DNA from: Piscicola geometra
Lineage: Eukaryota; Annelida; Clitellata; Hirudinida; Piscicolidae
Assembly (NCBI GenBank): GCA_943735955.1
Contig: OX030964.1
Span: 5,414,556-5,478,555, forward strand
DNA: 64,000 nucleotides
Reading direction: 5' to 3'
Shown: piece after piece, positions 45,890-59,346 of the stretch
How the letters are laid out: every line of letters starts with the position of its first letter
How positions within the stretch are numbered: the stretch's first letter is position 1
Program-made: the position numbers and the translations under genes
Notes under the pieces: generated by a model
What the model saw: only the letters and a program-made list of their open reading frames with translations
Told to the model about the DNA's origin: nothing
Database searches by the model: none

Positions 45890-46840
45890 GTCGTGTTATG
45901 ATGAGGGAGGATACTTGAATTTGAAGGTATCCCTTCACTAACGCTCTCATCTGAGGCCTTCCGAGAGTTTACAAATCGCTCTCAAAAATGTAATTGTTGC
46001 ATTCGTACTCAGCGTTTTGAAGGGTGTTTTGATTACGCTTACAAACGTCAAATACCTTTTGAAAATGTTCAGATTTTATCGTTTTTAAAAAAATCTTTTG
46101 AATTTGATTCGACCCAGTCTTATCCTTTTGTTATGCAATTCTTGATAAGACGAGTGCAAAAATTGAGATTTCTAAATTTTTGACATTGTAATTCTGACAT
46201 GTTATTACTATGATAAAATCAAAATAAACAAAACAAAGAATACCAACAATAATTATAATTATAAGAATTAAAACTAATAAATTTATTATTGTAATGATAG
46301 GAAGTTATAATAGATCAATTTTAAAATCTTGAAACAATCTTGAAAAAATAGTTCAACTACAATTTTTTTGATTTTTAAATATATAATTAAAAGATCAATT
46401 AACTGCTAATGATAAAAAAACTAATTAGATGGGAAAGCCAAAACGTTCATCTCATAATTGTGATTAACTATTGACTTTTGTCTTCTGACGTTTGTGTGCT
46501 TGCGTTCTTTTAGGCAGGGCTGGATTTTTCTAAGTTTTTCAGTAGGGGTTAGAATTTGTTGACTTTGAAAATTACAGCTCATATACATCGCAAATGATAA
46601 CTCTTTTGACGTTTCCTTTAGCATCATAACACCATGAGATTGTTTTTTTCACTTAAATATAAACCATTAATGCCTTCATGTAAGTATATTTTCATCAAAT
46701 ACAACAAAAACCTTTGATTTTGACCCCCCTAACTCACCATTTATATTTTCATAGAGGGGGCTGCCTTTTTGCATTGGGTATGCGATAATAAAAACATATA
46801 TTTCAAAAATTTCAATGATTGTCAACCTTATCGTCAGCAT
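45890..46840. other. AT-rich intergenic region
   Basis: A 68-codon frame on the minus strand at 46627-46421 has a patch (TPTEKLRKIQPCLKERKH) that weakly resembles one on the minus strand near 59.6 kb (TPVKSLKKHPCDENVL). No splice or family support, so I do not call a gene. Confidence 0.4.
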
Positions 46841-46854
46841 CATTATCCGCATCC

Positions 46855-47425
<571 letters not shown>

Positions 47426-47889
47426 TTATTATTGTTGTTAATAATTTTAATATTTTTATTTATTTATCTCGCTCATCATTTTTACATTAATTTTTTTTAA
47501 ATCACATATTTCACTATGCTGGAAAGTTGTAGTAAGGCTGCTACCACTTTCATTATCTTCACTCATAAGCCCATTTAATACTTCTCAAATGACCTATTAC
47601 AAATATGTTTTATTTATATTTATATCATCATTTATTTTTATATCATCATTTATTTTTATATCATTATTAATTTTCCAAATTTTAAACTTGAAACATTCTT
47701 CTTATTATAATTCATCTTATTTTGTTTGCTTCTTGGAGAAGTGGAGGTAGGCTTGTTTATAAAGGAGATTGACGCATGCCTGACAAGCGAAAAGTAAACT
47801 TAAAGTTGAACGTTAAAAGTAGATTGCTGTTGTTGTGAATCAATTCATTGGAAGAAGATGAGAATAAGAAAGAGTTCATATCTTAAACG

Positions 47890-47915
47890 CCTAAACTACC
47901 AACATCATCATCATC

Positions 47916-47986
<71 letters not shown>

Positions 47987-48578
47987 CCATCATCATTCTT
48001 TTCATCATTATCATCACCATGTCATCCACATGTGTTCAAGGAGTAATTGATAGTGCATCTTTAAAAATAGAAAAAATTGAAATATAAAAAAAATGTATAA
48101 AAAAATGTAGAATATGATATATAAAAAATAGAAAAAAGTATTTCATAAAAACTCAACAATTTGGTATCTTTAAAAATTTAAAATACTTTATTAAATTTAA
48201 TGGAATAATGAGTGACTAAGTGAGTGGGTGTTTTAGTTGCCGTTTATTTTATGAACAATGCCCATCGATCGAAGATCGTTTAACACGTGTGTGTGCGTGT
48301 GCGCACGTGTGTTGGTGTGCGTGTGCGTGCGTGCGTGCGTGTGTGTTTGTATGCGTGTGTATGTGTGGGTGTGTGTGTGGGTGTATGTGTGGGTGTGTGT
48401 CAGTTTATATTTATGTGTGCGTGTTTATGTGTTTGCTTTTCCGGTTCAAACATGCTCAATTGAGAAACGGCGCTTCTGAATTGCTTTCTCAAACATCGCC
48501 ACCATTCTCTGGCATTCCTCCCACGAACCGCTGCTGCATGTTTACACAACTGGTTTTCACATCATCTTCATCATCATC

Positions 48579-48636
<58 letters not shown>

Positions 48637-50400
48637 CCACCACCATCACCACCACCATCATTATCATTATCATCATAATCATCATTATATTTCTCTGCTA
48701 TATATTCTTATGTCAACATTATCATCTTCATCATCTTTACCACAATCATCATCACATCCTGTTTTCATTTTTTTCATTTCTCTACCTTTTCCTTTTCTTT
48801 TTCTTCCTCTTCTACTATCTTCCTCTTCTACTAATCACAGCAGTGCCAACCACCAGCAATAGTACAGTTATTAACTCTCATATCTCATTCCAGTTAGTTT
48901 GTCGTGACCCGTTTTTTCCCATCCATCTTTTTTGATTTCTTTTTATTCTACCCACTTATCCATCCACCCATCCATGAATCCTCCATTTTTATCTCTATTC
49001 GTGTATTCATCCATCCATTCATTCACTCATCCATTTATATCCTCATTCATCCATCCATCAATCAATTCACTCATGCATCCTTCCCCTCATCCACAGATAA
49101 CACCATGACAAACACAAGTACACTCGATATGTCATAACTTGGTACATCCTCTTCTTTGTAAGTCTTCGTCATCATCATCGTCCTCATCATTACGCCCATC
49201 ATCATCATCATTATCATCATCATCGTTATCGCCATCATCATCATCATCAGCAAATCATCATAACACCATGTCTACCCCCACCACCACTACCACCAACACC
49301 TCCATCATCATCATCATCATCATTACCATCATCGTCACATCATCACATACTCACAATCGTCATCATCATCTTCATTACCACCATCATCATCCTTATAATC
49401 ATCATCATCACATCATCATAATCGTCATCATCATCGTCACATCATCACCATCATCGTCACATCATCACATTTCCAATATTACTTGTCTCTTGTTTGAAGA
49501 TACCTTAGTGCATGTTTGCCATGGCCCTTTGAAGCTTTCAATGCATCATTATCGTCATCATCATCCACATCATCATCATCATCATCCACTTCATCATCAT
49601 CATCCACATCATCAGCATCATCATCATCATCATCAATATCCACATCATCATCATCATCATCCATATCATCATCATCATCATCCATTTCATCATCATCATC
49701 ATCATCTTTTTCTATTGATTCTTCTTTTTGAAAGCGTTTCCACTTTCACGTGCTCTTTCCATTTATATCAGTATGATGCTTTTCGATTTTTCGATTTTCT
49801 ATATTCTTTTTATTTAATCGATCTTCTCCTTCCATTCAGTTGCTTCACGAATGACTTCAAACACTGCAGGTTCTATGCAAGCAACAATGAAAAGAAACTC
49901 ATCATCATCATCATCGTCATCATTATCTACCTCCTTGTCATCATCATCACCATCATCATCACTATCATCATCATCATCATCTCTCACCTTCATGACCATT
50001 ATTTTTATACTCATTCTTTTTGTTTCCTTCTCCACCGTCCACTCTTCCATCCATCCCCTTCCATCTTCCCCAAACAGCCAAGCACTCACCGATGCAGGTT
50101 TGAAACAATAAATTAAAAATGTTTCCAACTTTTTGCTATCATTCTTTAAACCATTGTCATCATCATCATCATCATCATCAACATCATCATCACCATCATC
50201 ATCATCATCATCACCATCATCATCATCATCCTCATCATCACCATCATCGTAACCACCACCAACACCCGTCAACACCAACATCATCATCATCATCATTCTC
50301 ATCATCATCATCATCATCATCATCACCACCATCTTCATCATCATCATCATCACCATCACCATCACCAACACCATCTTCATCATCATCATCATCCTCACAA
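47890..50400. repeat. Series of (ATC)n and related tracts
   Basis: Pure or imperfect ATC/CAT arrays occur at 47900-47990, 48560-48680, 49160-49480, 49545-49710, 49900-49985 and 50155-50400. A GT-rich (TGCGTG/TGTG) tract lies at 48280-48430 and CATCCATT-type repeats at 48960-49060. The region probably includes 5' introns of the ROR gene. His-, Ser- and Asp-rich frames are artefacts. Confidence 0.9.
50078..50097 (+). CDS. Possible 20-nt microexon of the ROR-like gene
   Basis: The sequence sits between an acceptor-like CCCCAAACAG and a donor-like GCAG|GTTTGA. Read as xxC CAA GCA CTC ACC GAT GCA G it would join in phase to the first certain ROR exon, giving QALTDA before AHIEVNE. Length and phase fit but nothing else supports it. 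Confidence 0.25.
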
Positions 50401-50403
50401 CAG

Positions 50404-53400
50404 CGCACATTGAGGTGAATGAGCACATGTTGAACAGAAGTCTGCAGGAAGGAAAGTCACTCTCCCTGCGTTGCGAAATCACCGGAGACCCTCTACCTAC
50501 GTCTGTTTACCCCGCCTTGCGTTCATTTGCCTTCCTTTCGTTAATTTTATTGTGTGTTTTTATATATATATATATTTTTCTTTTTCCATTTTTATTTTAT
50601 TAGTTTTAGTTTTATTTATTGGAAACGGATAAACGGATGCCTAGAACTATTTTTAGTGAGAAAAAATCAATAAAAACTATGTTAAATTCTAATAATTCGA
50701 ATTAATTACGTCAAAAGACCTGCGTGAGTCTTTTTTTCTAATTTCCTAAACTAAATTAATTATTAACTTTTAAAATACAGATACAATTGGTTCAAGAATG
50801 GTGTCAAAATGGAAAGGAAGAATTTGGATGGAAGGAAGGGGAGTCTCAGAGTGATCGAGTGGGGGTCCAGGTGAGTGGATGGATGAATGAGTGGATAGAT
50901 TATGAATGGATAAATAAGTGGATAGATAGATGGAAAATAGAAAAATGGATAAAGAGATTGATGCATGGGTGAATGAATTAATAAATGGATGGATGGATGG
51001 ATGGATGGATGGATGGATGGATGGATGGATGGATGGATGGATGGATGGATGGATGGATGGATGGATGGATGGATGGATGGATGGATGGATGGATGGATGG
51101 ATGGATGGATGGATGGATGGATGGATGGATGGATGGATGGATGGATGGATGGATGGATGGATGGATGGATGGATGGATGGATGGATGGATGGATGGATGG
51201 ATGGATGGATGGATGGATGGATGGATGGATGGATGGATGGATGGATGGATGGATGGATGGATGGATGGATGGATGGATGGATGGATGGATGGATGGATGG
51301 ATGGATGGATGGATGGATGGATGGATGGATGGATGGATGGATGGATGCATGGATGGATGGATGGATGGATGGATGGATGGATGGATGGATGGATGGATGG
51401 ATGGATGGATGGATGGATGGATAGTTGGATGGATGGATGGATAGTTGGATGGATGGATGGATGGATGGATGGATGGATGGATGGATGGATGGATGGATGG
51501 ATGGGAAGATAAATAGTTGGATGGGTGAATAGATGGATTAATGAATAAAGAAATTGATGGATGGATGGACTGTGAGATGATTAGTTGAATAGATGGATGA
51601 ATGGATGAATAGATGAATGAATGGATTGGTAGATGGCTTGATGGCCAATAGTTTGAATATAATTAAAAATAGGCAGATGGCTTGGTGAATAGAAAAACTT
51701 TAACTAAAAAATTACTAACTTCATTAATACTTTTCCCGTCCAAACCTCTTCTATCTAAAACTTGTAATTCTTTCTCAACCTTCATCTATTCCTTCCTATT
51801 TTATACATCCTTCCTCCATTTAAACCTCTCATATCTTTTCACCCAGACTAAGAATCCCGAACGTCACCCTTTCCGACAGTGGCATGTACAAATGCACTGG
51901 AAGGAATCGCAAAGGAGTCGTCTCAACACAAGCCTACGTCTTTGTCGACCAAGAAGGTGTGAGGGGGTGGAGATAATTGTGTGGTGGAAAGCTAGTGGTT
52001 ATGGTTTGAGTGGATAGGTAGCCTAGTGTGTTAAGGATCTTGGTTTGTCCACTGGTTAATGGCACTAGGTTATCTTCTTCAACCATTACTTCAACCTTCA
52101 CATTCACCTTCTCTCAATCTTTCTCTATCCTCTTATCCATCTTCCTACCAGGCCCAGATCTTTTGCTTCATGATGATGATGATGATGATGGTCATGATGA
52201 TGATAGTGAAGAAGATGATGATGACGATGACAGTGATGATAACATTATGAACCAGCTCGGTGGTATAGAAGGATCAATGGATGAAAAGTGAGTGGAGAAG
52301 AATGTTAGGATAGGGGCATTTGAAAGGTGGATTTGAAAAAAACAAATAGTGAACAATTTTGTAACATTATATTTTATATTAGTGAAGAGTTTGTACCATC
52401 ATCATCATAACTACTTCTTTTTAGCCTCAAACATTTTTATTTAAAAAAGTTATTTTCCACTAATTTTCTTCTTATCTCAACGCATCTTCCCTCCATTTAA
52501 CTACTCTAGTCTGACCATTTCCACTCATTCACTCCTTCCTCCACCCATCCCCACTCTTATTTTCTCCAGCCCCTACTCACAACTCAATCTTATGTCTAAT
52601 TTGTTTTTGTAATTTCAATCAACCACACTCTAACCAACTGTTTAAAATTTTCTCTTCTACTTTAAAGTTCCCTCTCTCACTCACTTACCATCCTCCCTCT
52701 TTCACAATTCTTCACCTAACATCACCCTCTTTCCTTCTCCGATCTTCCTTCCTCCACTTTCTCCCACCTCCTCCCACCTTTTCCCACCTACTCCCACCTT
52801 CTTCCACCTCCTCCCACCTCCTCCCACCTTCTCCCATCTTCTCCCATCTTCTCCCACCTTCTCCCATCTTCTTCCCATCTCCACAGAGACGAGACTCATA
52901 CGGGTTCTTGTGAGGCATACGCAGGCAAAACTTGTAGTGGTTACCTTGGCAACCAGTATGTCTTTGTGTACGACAACTTCCATCAGGAGATGCAAGAAGA
53001 GTGGCTGGAAGGTGGGTTGGGAAATGAAAAGATGACGTAGTTTGGGAGTGAGTTTTTATTTTGGGGTGGGGGTTAAAGTGGCTGATGGTTTTGTGAGAAG
53101 TGTGTGAGGTGATTAAAAGTGGAATAGGAGTGTGGGTTGTGGAAGTAGTTAATTATGTAAATGAAGATCTTAAAACTTGTTTAACAACCTTTTAGAGGTT
53201 TCTTAAAATTATATTTTGATGTCAAATTTTTTGAATACTTTTTTTCTTACATTTCAAATTTCATTTAAAAAAATAATATTTTTTTATCATAAAAAATTTT
53301 TTTTTTCATCTTTAAAAAAATAATATTTTTTCATCTTTAAAAATATAATATTTTTTTATCATTAAAAATATAATATTTTGTTATCATTAAAAAAATAATA

Positions 53401-56400
53401 TTTTTTAATCATAAAAAATTTTTTTTTTTCACTAACAATTCTTTTTTTCCCCATTAGCATCTTATTCGTATCTCTTTCTTCCACCAGACATTCTCACTCG
53501 TCTCAGCAACTCCAAGGACATTTCATCCCATTGCAAGACCCCCCTCCATGCCTCCATTTGCCTCTTTGCTTATCCCACTTGTGGTCAGCATGGTGAGGAT
53601 GGGTTGGTTGGAAGAGTGGAGTGGTGGGAGAGTGGATTGGTGAAATAAAAGAGGGGGGTGTTGGATAGGGAGTGGTGGAAAGAATGGGATGATGGAATGG
53701 ATAGAGATGGGATAGCACTGGTTTGGAGAAATTAAATAGCGGGTGAAGTGCGATTGGATGTGGAAACATGAAACGGAAATGAATGTGATTTTAAATGATG
53801 CAAGTGATAAAAAGTTATTTTTTTATATATTAAAGCTTAATTTGTTCAGTTATATATCAGTGCCATTAGCACGTTGACCTAGGCTCCTACATGAGTAGAC
53901 ATTCGTCTTTTCATGTTTGTATCTTGTGCTTTTTACATTCACGAAGCAGTTTCACAGTCACTTTTTCGCTAGCTACAAGGCGTTATCAGGAATCGAACTC
54001 ATTAGCTTTAATTTCATAAGGAATGGTCAGACAAATCCTCTTTATGCCGATCCACTCACAGACGTTCATCGGAGAAGGGTCAAAGAATCGAGGACTAGGA
54101 AGCTGTGCAGAGATGAGTGTGAGGTGGTGAAGGCGGTGCATTGTGAAACCGAATATCAGTTGTTGAAGGAGGTGGCTGGTGGTGCTGGTGGTGCTGGGGG
54201 TGCTGGGGGTGCTGGTGCTGGTGGTGCTGGGGGTGCTGGTGGTGGTGGTGGTGGTGGTGGTGGAGGCTTTGCCGAAGCTAAAAGAATGATGATGGATGCT
54301 AACAGAAGAGAAGCTCTGAACAAAAGTAAGAATGTGATTCGCGGAATAAAACATGTTTGTCATCATCATCATCACCACCACCATTGTCGTCATCTTCATC
54401 ATCATCATTATCATCACCACCCAGTTCTCAACGTCACAGACTGTGGGGCATTAGATAGACCGTCTGACAGACGTCATTGTAACTCGGCAGGCATTCCGTT
54501 GAGTTCCTACAACCCTCGTGAGTGATGGGGAAGGTGGAGGGAGGGTTTGTTGGAGAGGGGCCCGAATTTGTGTTTAGAGTACACTTGGATATATGAATTA
54601 AAGGCTTAATTTATGATTAAATAATTAATTTGTATGAAATAAATTTAATAATTACTTTGAATGAAATAAATTTAATAATTGCTTTGTATGAAATAAATTT
54701 AATAATTACTTTGTATAAAATACAGTGAAAAAACAAAAATATTTACTCGTATATATTCACGTTAGTTAGGCACTCTCAAATTTCTAGTAAAAAATGTTCT
54801 ACATTTTCGCCGAACAGACGACACCTGTTACAACGGTGATGGATCTCGCTACAGAGGCGTTCAGAGCAGCACAGTGGGAGAGAGGCAGTGTTTGGCATGG
54901 AACTCGGTAACTTCAACCTATGAACCTACCCCCTCTGGATTTGTACTCAGTTAGTTTGGGATTTTTAATGAATTCAATTTAATATTTTAATAAATTATTT
55001 TAATTAATTAAATATGATATTTTAACATATTTTTAAAATTTATTAAATATGATATTTTAACATATGTTTTTAATTTACTTAATCTACTATTTTAGTAATG
55101 ACTTCTTTCAATAAATTAAAACTAGATAACTTTAAAAATAACTAGTGACACATAACTTCTGCCGCAACGTCAATGGAACCATGACGTCACCATGGTGTTA
55201 CGTCATGAAAGATGGCATCAGTCTCAAGGATACTTGCGCCATTCCAATTTGTGGTAATTTATTATCCATTTTTATAATATTTATTTTTTCAACTATCTTT
55301 CTAGCAATTTTTGTAATACTTATTTGTTAATCTATCTTTCATTCCATTCATTTATCCATCCAGCCATTCATCCATCGAATTACTCATTAACCCTTTTATT
55401 AATTTGTTGATGTTTTTTTCATTCATCAATCATTTATCCTTCCAGTCTTTCTCTTATTCATCTTCAATCCATCCTTCCATTCTTTCTCTTATTCATCTTC
55501 AATCCATCCTTCCATTTTTTCTCTTATTCATCTTCAATCCATCCTTCCATTCTTTCTCTTATTCATCTTCAATCCATCCTTTCATCCACTTCACTACACC
55601 TTCAATCCATTATTTCATCCTCTCCACTACAGAAATGCCCGAAGAGCAACAGAACACAGCTGTGTTGTTGGTAGTTCCTAGTGTGTTGTTGTTGGTGTTG
55701 ATAGTTTCAGTTGTGGTTGTAACCAAACTGAGAAGAAACAAAGCCAAACAAAGAGAGGTACTTGAAATGGGTTTTTTTAATGCTTCAATGAAGTATCAAA
55801 ATGTCTAGAGGGCTATAAGAATAACATTATAATTAAAATTAGAATGACATTAGAATAAAAATTAGAATAACATTAGAGTTAAAATTAGAATTGTAAACCA
55901 CTCCTAAACTCAAACTTCACAACTGCCACCTTCCCAACCAACTCAACTGATTCACAAACGAAAAACTTTCTCTTAAGCTACCATTACCACAACTACAAGC
56001 AACATAACCACAACTACAACTACAATTGAGTTAACTACAACCACCATAAATCATATAGTCTATAACCACAACTGTAACTTTAAAACTACCACTAACATAG
56101 CCACAATCACCTCAACCACCCCTAGCTCTCAGAAGCACAGAGCAGCAAGGCCTTGCTAGACAGGTCTTCAGTAACCTCCAAACGGATCCTCCCTTCTGCC
56201 ACACCATCATCCATCGCTCTTTCCTTTGAGATGTTTGATGGCAACTTTGGAAAAGTCTACAAAGGCAATTTAACGTCACTAGGCGGCGTTCAAAAAGCAA
56301 GTCCGGTCATTATAAAAACAATGGACGCTTTGTCTAGTGCTGGTGTTCAAGCCGCCTTTTGGAAGGAGGTTGAGGGTTTGAGTGATTTCCAGCATTGTAA

Positions 56401-57397
56401 CTTGACAGCTGCCATAGCCGCCAACAGAAGCACCCCTCCGTACTTTGTAGTCTTTGAAGGCAGCTCTTACGGCTCATTGAACGAGTACCTCCGCTCGAAT
56501 TCTCAACTCATTGACTCGCAAAGCCTCGACATCGGCAGTATCATGCGGTCTTCCATCCTACCACAGCCTGTGCTGGTGTCTGTGGCGATTCAAGTGGTCA
56601 GTGCTCTGGAGTATTTGCATTCACTTGCCCACGTTCACAACCACCTTAATACTCTATCTGTTCTGGTGTGTGAGAACGGATTGGTGAAACTGTCGCTAGT
56701 AACGCCGAACAGGGGGCTTTATTATGGCAAGGTGGGTGGCAGGGTGTTGTTGTTGAGATGGGCTGCACCAGAGATGCTGTTGGGAGGAGAATCGACAGAA
56801 AAAACAGACATCTGGTCGTTGGGAGTGTTGTTGTGGGAGATATACAGTTGTGCCGATGTTCCATACAAAAGCTACACCGACCTGGAAGTGGTGGAGATGG
56901 TGAAATCGATGAAGATTCTTCCTTCCCCTTTCCAATGTCCTTCTCTCCTCTACTCCCTGATGGTGCAATGCTGGCATAAGACTCCTCAAAGCAGACCTAC
57001 AGCTTCAGAGGTGCTTGCCAACCTGAGACAGGTGTGGAATGACCTGACAAATCTCGGATCTGCCACTCACTCATCTAGCTCCGAACAAAGCCAACAGACC
57101 CTGGAGCAGTATAAGTTTGCGTATGACTGCCAACCACTCGTTCCCTTCCCGAATATGCAGCCCCTCCAAACACAACATCAAGCGCCCTTCTTCAACTACC
57201 AGCCACTCGTCAAGAACAACTTTTCCGCCAGTCACAGCAACTCCAACAACCTTCTTCCCATCCAGTCTTCCAGCATTTCTCAAAAGTCGTCTTCTTCGTC
57301 TTCTAACGCCAACTACAAAGATAAGGCAAACTGCAATGATACGCCGAAACTGTACGGATATCTCAACAAGGAGCTGTACAATGAACAGATTATCTAA
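50404..57397 (+). CDS. ROR-family receptor tyrosine kinase (pseudokinase), 5'-partial model
   Basis: The gene encodes a single-pass Wnt receptor/co-receptor type protein. Exons: 50404-50500, 50781-50870, 51847-51956, 52152-52287, 52887-53011, 53488-53592, 53990-54517, 54818-54949, 55146-55253, 55633-55757 and 56141-57397. Phases agree, giving 936 residues. Order: Ig domain ([17 protein letters not shown] to [11 protein letters not shown]), acidic linker, Frizzled domain ([20 protein letters not shown] to [20 protein letters not shown]), kringle ([14 protein letters not shown] to [16 protein letters not shown]), a membrane helix ([19 protein letters not shown]), kinase-like domain and a Ser/Gln-rich tail. 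The kinase keeps the glycine loop, Lys (PVIIKTM), helix-C Glu, RWAAPE and [14 protein letters not shown] has become HNHLNT and DFG has become LVT, so catalysis is very unlikely. The signal-peptide exon was not found. The acceptor at 53990 is the least certain. Confidence 0.9.
50983..51505. repeat. (GGAT)n tetranucleotide microsatellite in ROR intron
   Basis: More than 500 bp of GGAT units with rare variants (TGCAT at 51347, TAGTT at 51421 and 51441), in the intron after the second Ig exon. GGAT/GAAT-like degenerate repeats extend to 51640. Met-Asp-Gly-Trp and His-Pro-Ser-Ile frames are artefacts. Confidence 0.97.
52152..52287 (+). other. Coding GAT microsatellite: acidic linker exon of ROR
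   Basis: This exon encodes [20 protein letters not shown] followed by more Asp/Glu/Ser and ends [12 protein letters not shown]. It separates the Ig and Frizzled domains. The acceptor CTACCAG|GC and donor AA|GTGAGT are good and in phase. The Asp run is a translated (GAT)n repeat. Confidence 0.75.
52740..52878. repeat. CTCCCACCTT tandem repeat at a ROR acceptor
   Basis: Ten- to eleven-base pyrimidine-rich units ending at the acceptor CTCCACAG of the Frizzled exon. Here the repeat supplies a very long polypyrimidine tract. Confidence 0.88.
53270..53430. repeat. AT-rich tandem repeat in ROR intron
   Basis: Units around AAAAATAATATTTTTTATCAT, repeated about seven times with changes. Confidence 0.8.
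54175..54420 (+). other. Gly/Ala and His repeats inside the ROR Frizzled exon
   Basis: A (GGTGCT)n/(GGT)n array encodes a Gly/Ala-rich loop after EYQLLKEVA, and a CAT/CAC array encodes a His-rich loop before [20 protein letters not shown]. The exon stays open through both, so they are most simply read as coding insertions, unless hidden introns remove them. Confidence 0.6.
54605..54720. repeat. About 32-bp direct repeats in ROR intron
   Basis: Three to four copies of GAAATAAATTTAATAATT(A/G)C plus TTTGTAT. Confidence 0.8.
55425..55615. repeat. About 37-bp tandem repeat in ROR intron
   Basis: Units of TCTCTTATTCATCTTCAATC plus CATCCTTCCATTCTT, four copies, in the intron before the transmembrane exon. 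Confidence 0.85.
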
Positions 57398-57684
57398 TCT
57401 TCTCGCAAGTTTTTTAATTGCGCTAAGATTTGAAGGCTTCAACTTTTTATTAGACGTAAATGTTTGTAATGGTCTGTAGTTTTAGAATTGTTCGAATCAT
57501 TTAAAGTTTTTACAATTTTTCTATCAGCTTTTTAGTTCGTGAAATTGTTTGACTTAGCTTCTTTTCAAACAAGAGCTCAGGTTCATCGATTTTGTTTCCA
57601 ACAAATCTTTTTTAATGTTTATTTGATGACGATCTATTTTAAACATTTTCGTTCATATTTTTAACAAATGGATTGGTAATTTAC

Positions 57685-57690
57685 AATAAA
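57685..57690 (+). terminator. Polyadenylation signal of the ROR-like gene
   Basis: AATAAA about 290 bases after the stop codon, the first canonical signal downstream. Confidence 0.6.
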
Positions 57691-57879
57691 CGAGATTTCA
57701 AATGAGTAGTTTTTATATGCTGTTTAACAAGTTGGCACAAAAAATGGAAAAATACATTAAAACAAAACAAGACTATATTGAAAATGTAGTACTGTTTTTC
57801 TACCAATAGAAATTTCTACCCAGTGAAATTGTTCATTATAGTATTTTACAATTCTGTTTGACTTGATATGCTGTTACAA

Positions 57880-58089
57880 ATTCTGATCTCTTTTGAACCA
57901 ATCTTCTGCTACATCCTCGAGATGTGTAGATCCGGACTTAATGGGAAATCGTCTGTCGTTCTTACTCATTGTTAAGATCTTCATCATTGCCCTCTCTTGC
58001 AAACCAATCTCCCAACCAAAGTAACATGTCAGCACGAAACCAACAATCAAAACAGAAATCATGATGTTAAACTTGTGAGTTTTTATCAT
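57880..58089 (-). CDS. Possible small single-pass membrane protein
   Basis: A 71-codon frame starts MIKTHKFNIMISVLIVGFVL and continues TCYFGWEIGLQERAMMK. It has a short basic N-terminus, one hydrophobic helix and a charged C-terminus ending AEDWFKRDQNL. The codon content is less AT-biased than the surroundings. I do not recognise it and see no splice partner. It could be a real small gene, a first exon, or chance. Confidence 0.35.
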
Positions 58090-58740
58090 TATTATTTTTA
58101 TTTTGACGATAAATTATAATTTTTGATGATAATGTTAAAGTATTTTGTTTTTAGCTGAAACTTTCTCAATTTGAGTAAAAGAGTTACACTTTTTATTTAT
58201 AGCATCATTAATTTTATAAAACTATGTTATTTTATTTATATCTGACATTAATTAAAAAACATCTACATCTGTTTTGAAAACAATACTTAGAATTAGTTTT
58301 TAACGAGGGTACGTTGTACACGAAACAACTATCATTAGAATATATTTATGTCAATAACTTTTATTTTTTGTGCAATTAATTTTATTTTTGTAGAATTGAA
58401 CAAATACATTAAAATTTTAATAATCTTTTAAAACAAAAATTATCACTATGGTAACACCGATTAGATAAATTCTGTTTGCTTAACTTTTGATTTTTCAGGA
58501 AGACTTTTAATGTAAATGATGTACATTGTACATTACCTATAATTTTGATAATGAGTTCAATTGAGACTCGTCTGAAAAAAGCAAGTTTTATAAAGGCATA
58601 CAAAAATAATCAAAACATGTAAGCCTTACATTTTAAGAAAAGTCAAATACGTTCATAGAAAAAGTTTTAATTTAAAATTCTCGCATTTTTGACCTACTAA
58701 AGATAGTTAAACATACACAACTTAAACTATAAAAATTATT
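58090..58740. other. AT-rich intergenic or upstream intron sequence
   Basis: It may contain the unseen 5' exon(s) of the coiled-coil gene that follows. No convincing exon found. Confidence 0.5.
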
Positions 58741-58752
58741 TTCAATCAACAG

Positions 58753-59321
58753 CATCAAGCAATTAGAACACCAACTACAAGGCGTTTCCATCAAACAATC
58801 AGAAAACAACTACCAAAAGCTAAAAAGTAATTCATTATCCCAAATTAAAAATAAAATAAATAATTTTTGTAAGATTTAACATCACAGTCTTTCAACATTT
58901 CAGTCGAGTTGCAGGAAAAGCTAGCAAAGCTAAAATTTTGTATTGAGAAACTCAGATCTCTCATCACGTCAGACCAATACGACAAAAAAAGTAATTTTTA
59001 AAATAAAAATGATTATCTGTTTATTATATTATATTATTGTTGTATTAGCTAGTTTAATGATACAGCGTCTAACTAACAGCTTTGCAGAAAATAGGCACAC
59101 TGGTTGCCTATCTTCAAAATCGTCTGCAATCGCACCACAACTCTTCAACAATTCAGTATGTTAAGTTTAACGCCTATTTTAATGAATCAATCATTAATAT
59201 TTTATTTATTCATACATTTTTTCAGGTTTAACTTAATTTTAAATTTTGTAAAAGGCTAAAGTTTCTAGAAGAAGAAGAGAAAGTTCTACAAATGGAATTA
59301 GCAAAGTATTCATCCAGTTGA
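58753..59321 (+). CDS. Small coiled-coil protein, 3' four exons
   Basis: Four exons join with matching phases: 58753-58826, 58904-58990, 59080-59155 and 59255-59321. The peptide reads IKQLEHQLQGVSIKQSENNY, then QKLKIELQEKLAKLKFCIEK, LRSLITSDQYDKKTLQKIG, TLVAYLQNRLQSHHNSSTIQ and LKFLEEEEKVLQMELAKYSS, followed by a TGA stop. Heptad-like Leu/Ile spacing across three exon junctions supports a continuous coiled coil, which is good evidence for the splicing. The gene is incomplete at the 5' end: the first exon here is entered with two bases from upstream. I cannot name the family. It may be a small cytoskeletal or complex-assembly subunit. Confidence 0.55.
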
Positions 59322-59346
59322 CAGTTTTATGCCTTAAAATACCTAA

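Noticed and set aside
49139..50482. His-, Ser- and Asp-rich frames up to 325 codons
   Set aside because: Composite readings of many ATC arrays; no conserved domain, and the true ROR exon in this interval uses a different, spliced frame.
50930..51512. Long Trp-Met-Asp-Gly (plus) and Pro-Ser-Ile-His (minus) frames
   Set aside because: Translations of the GGAT array inside an intron of the ROR gene; they do not join in phase to the flanking exons.
57071..57442. Arg-rich 123-codon frame antisense to the ROR tail
   Set aside because: Shadow of the Ser/Gln-rich coding sequence on the plus strand; no splice or homology support.
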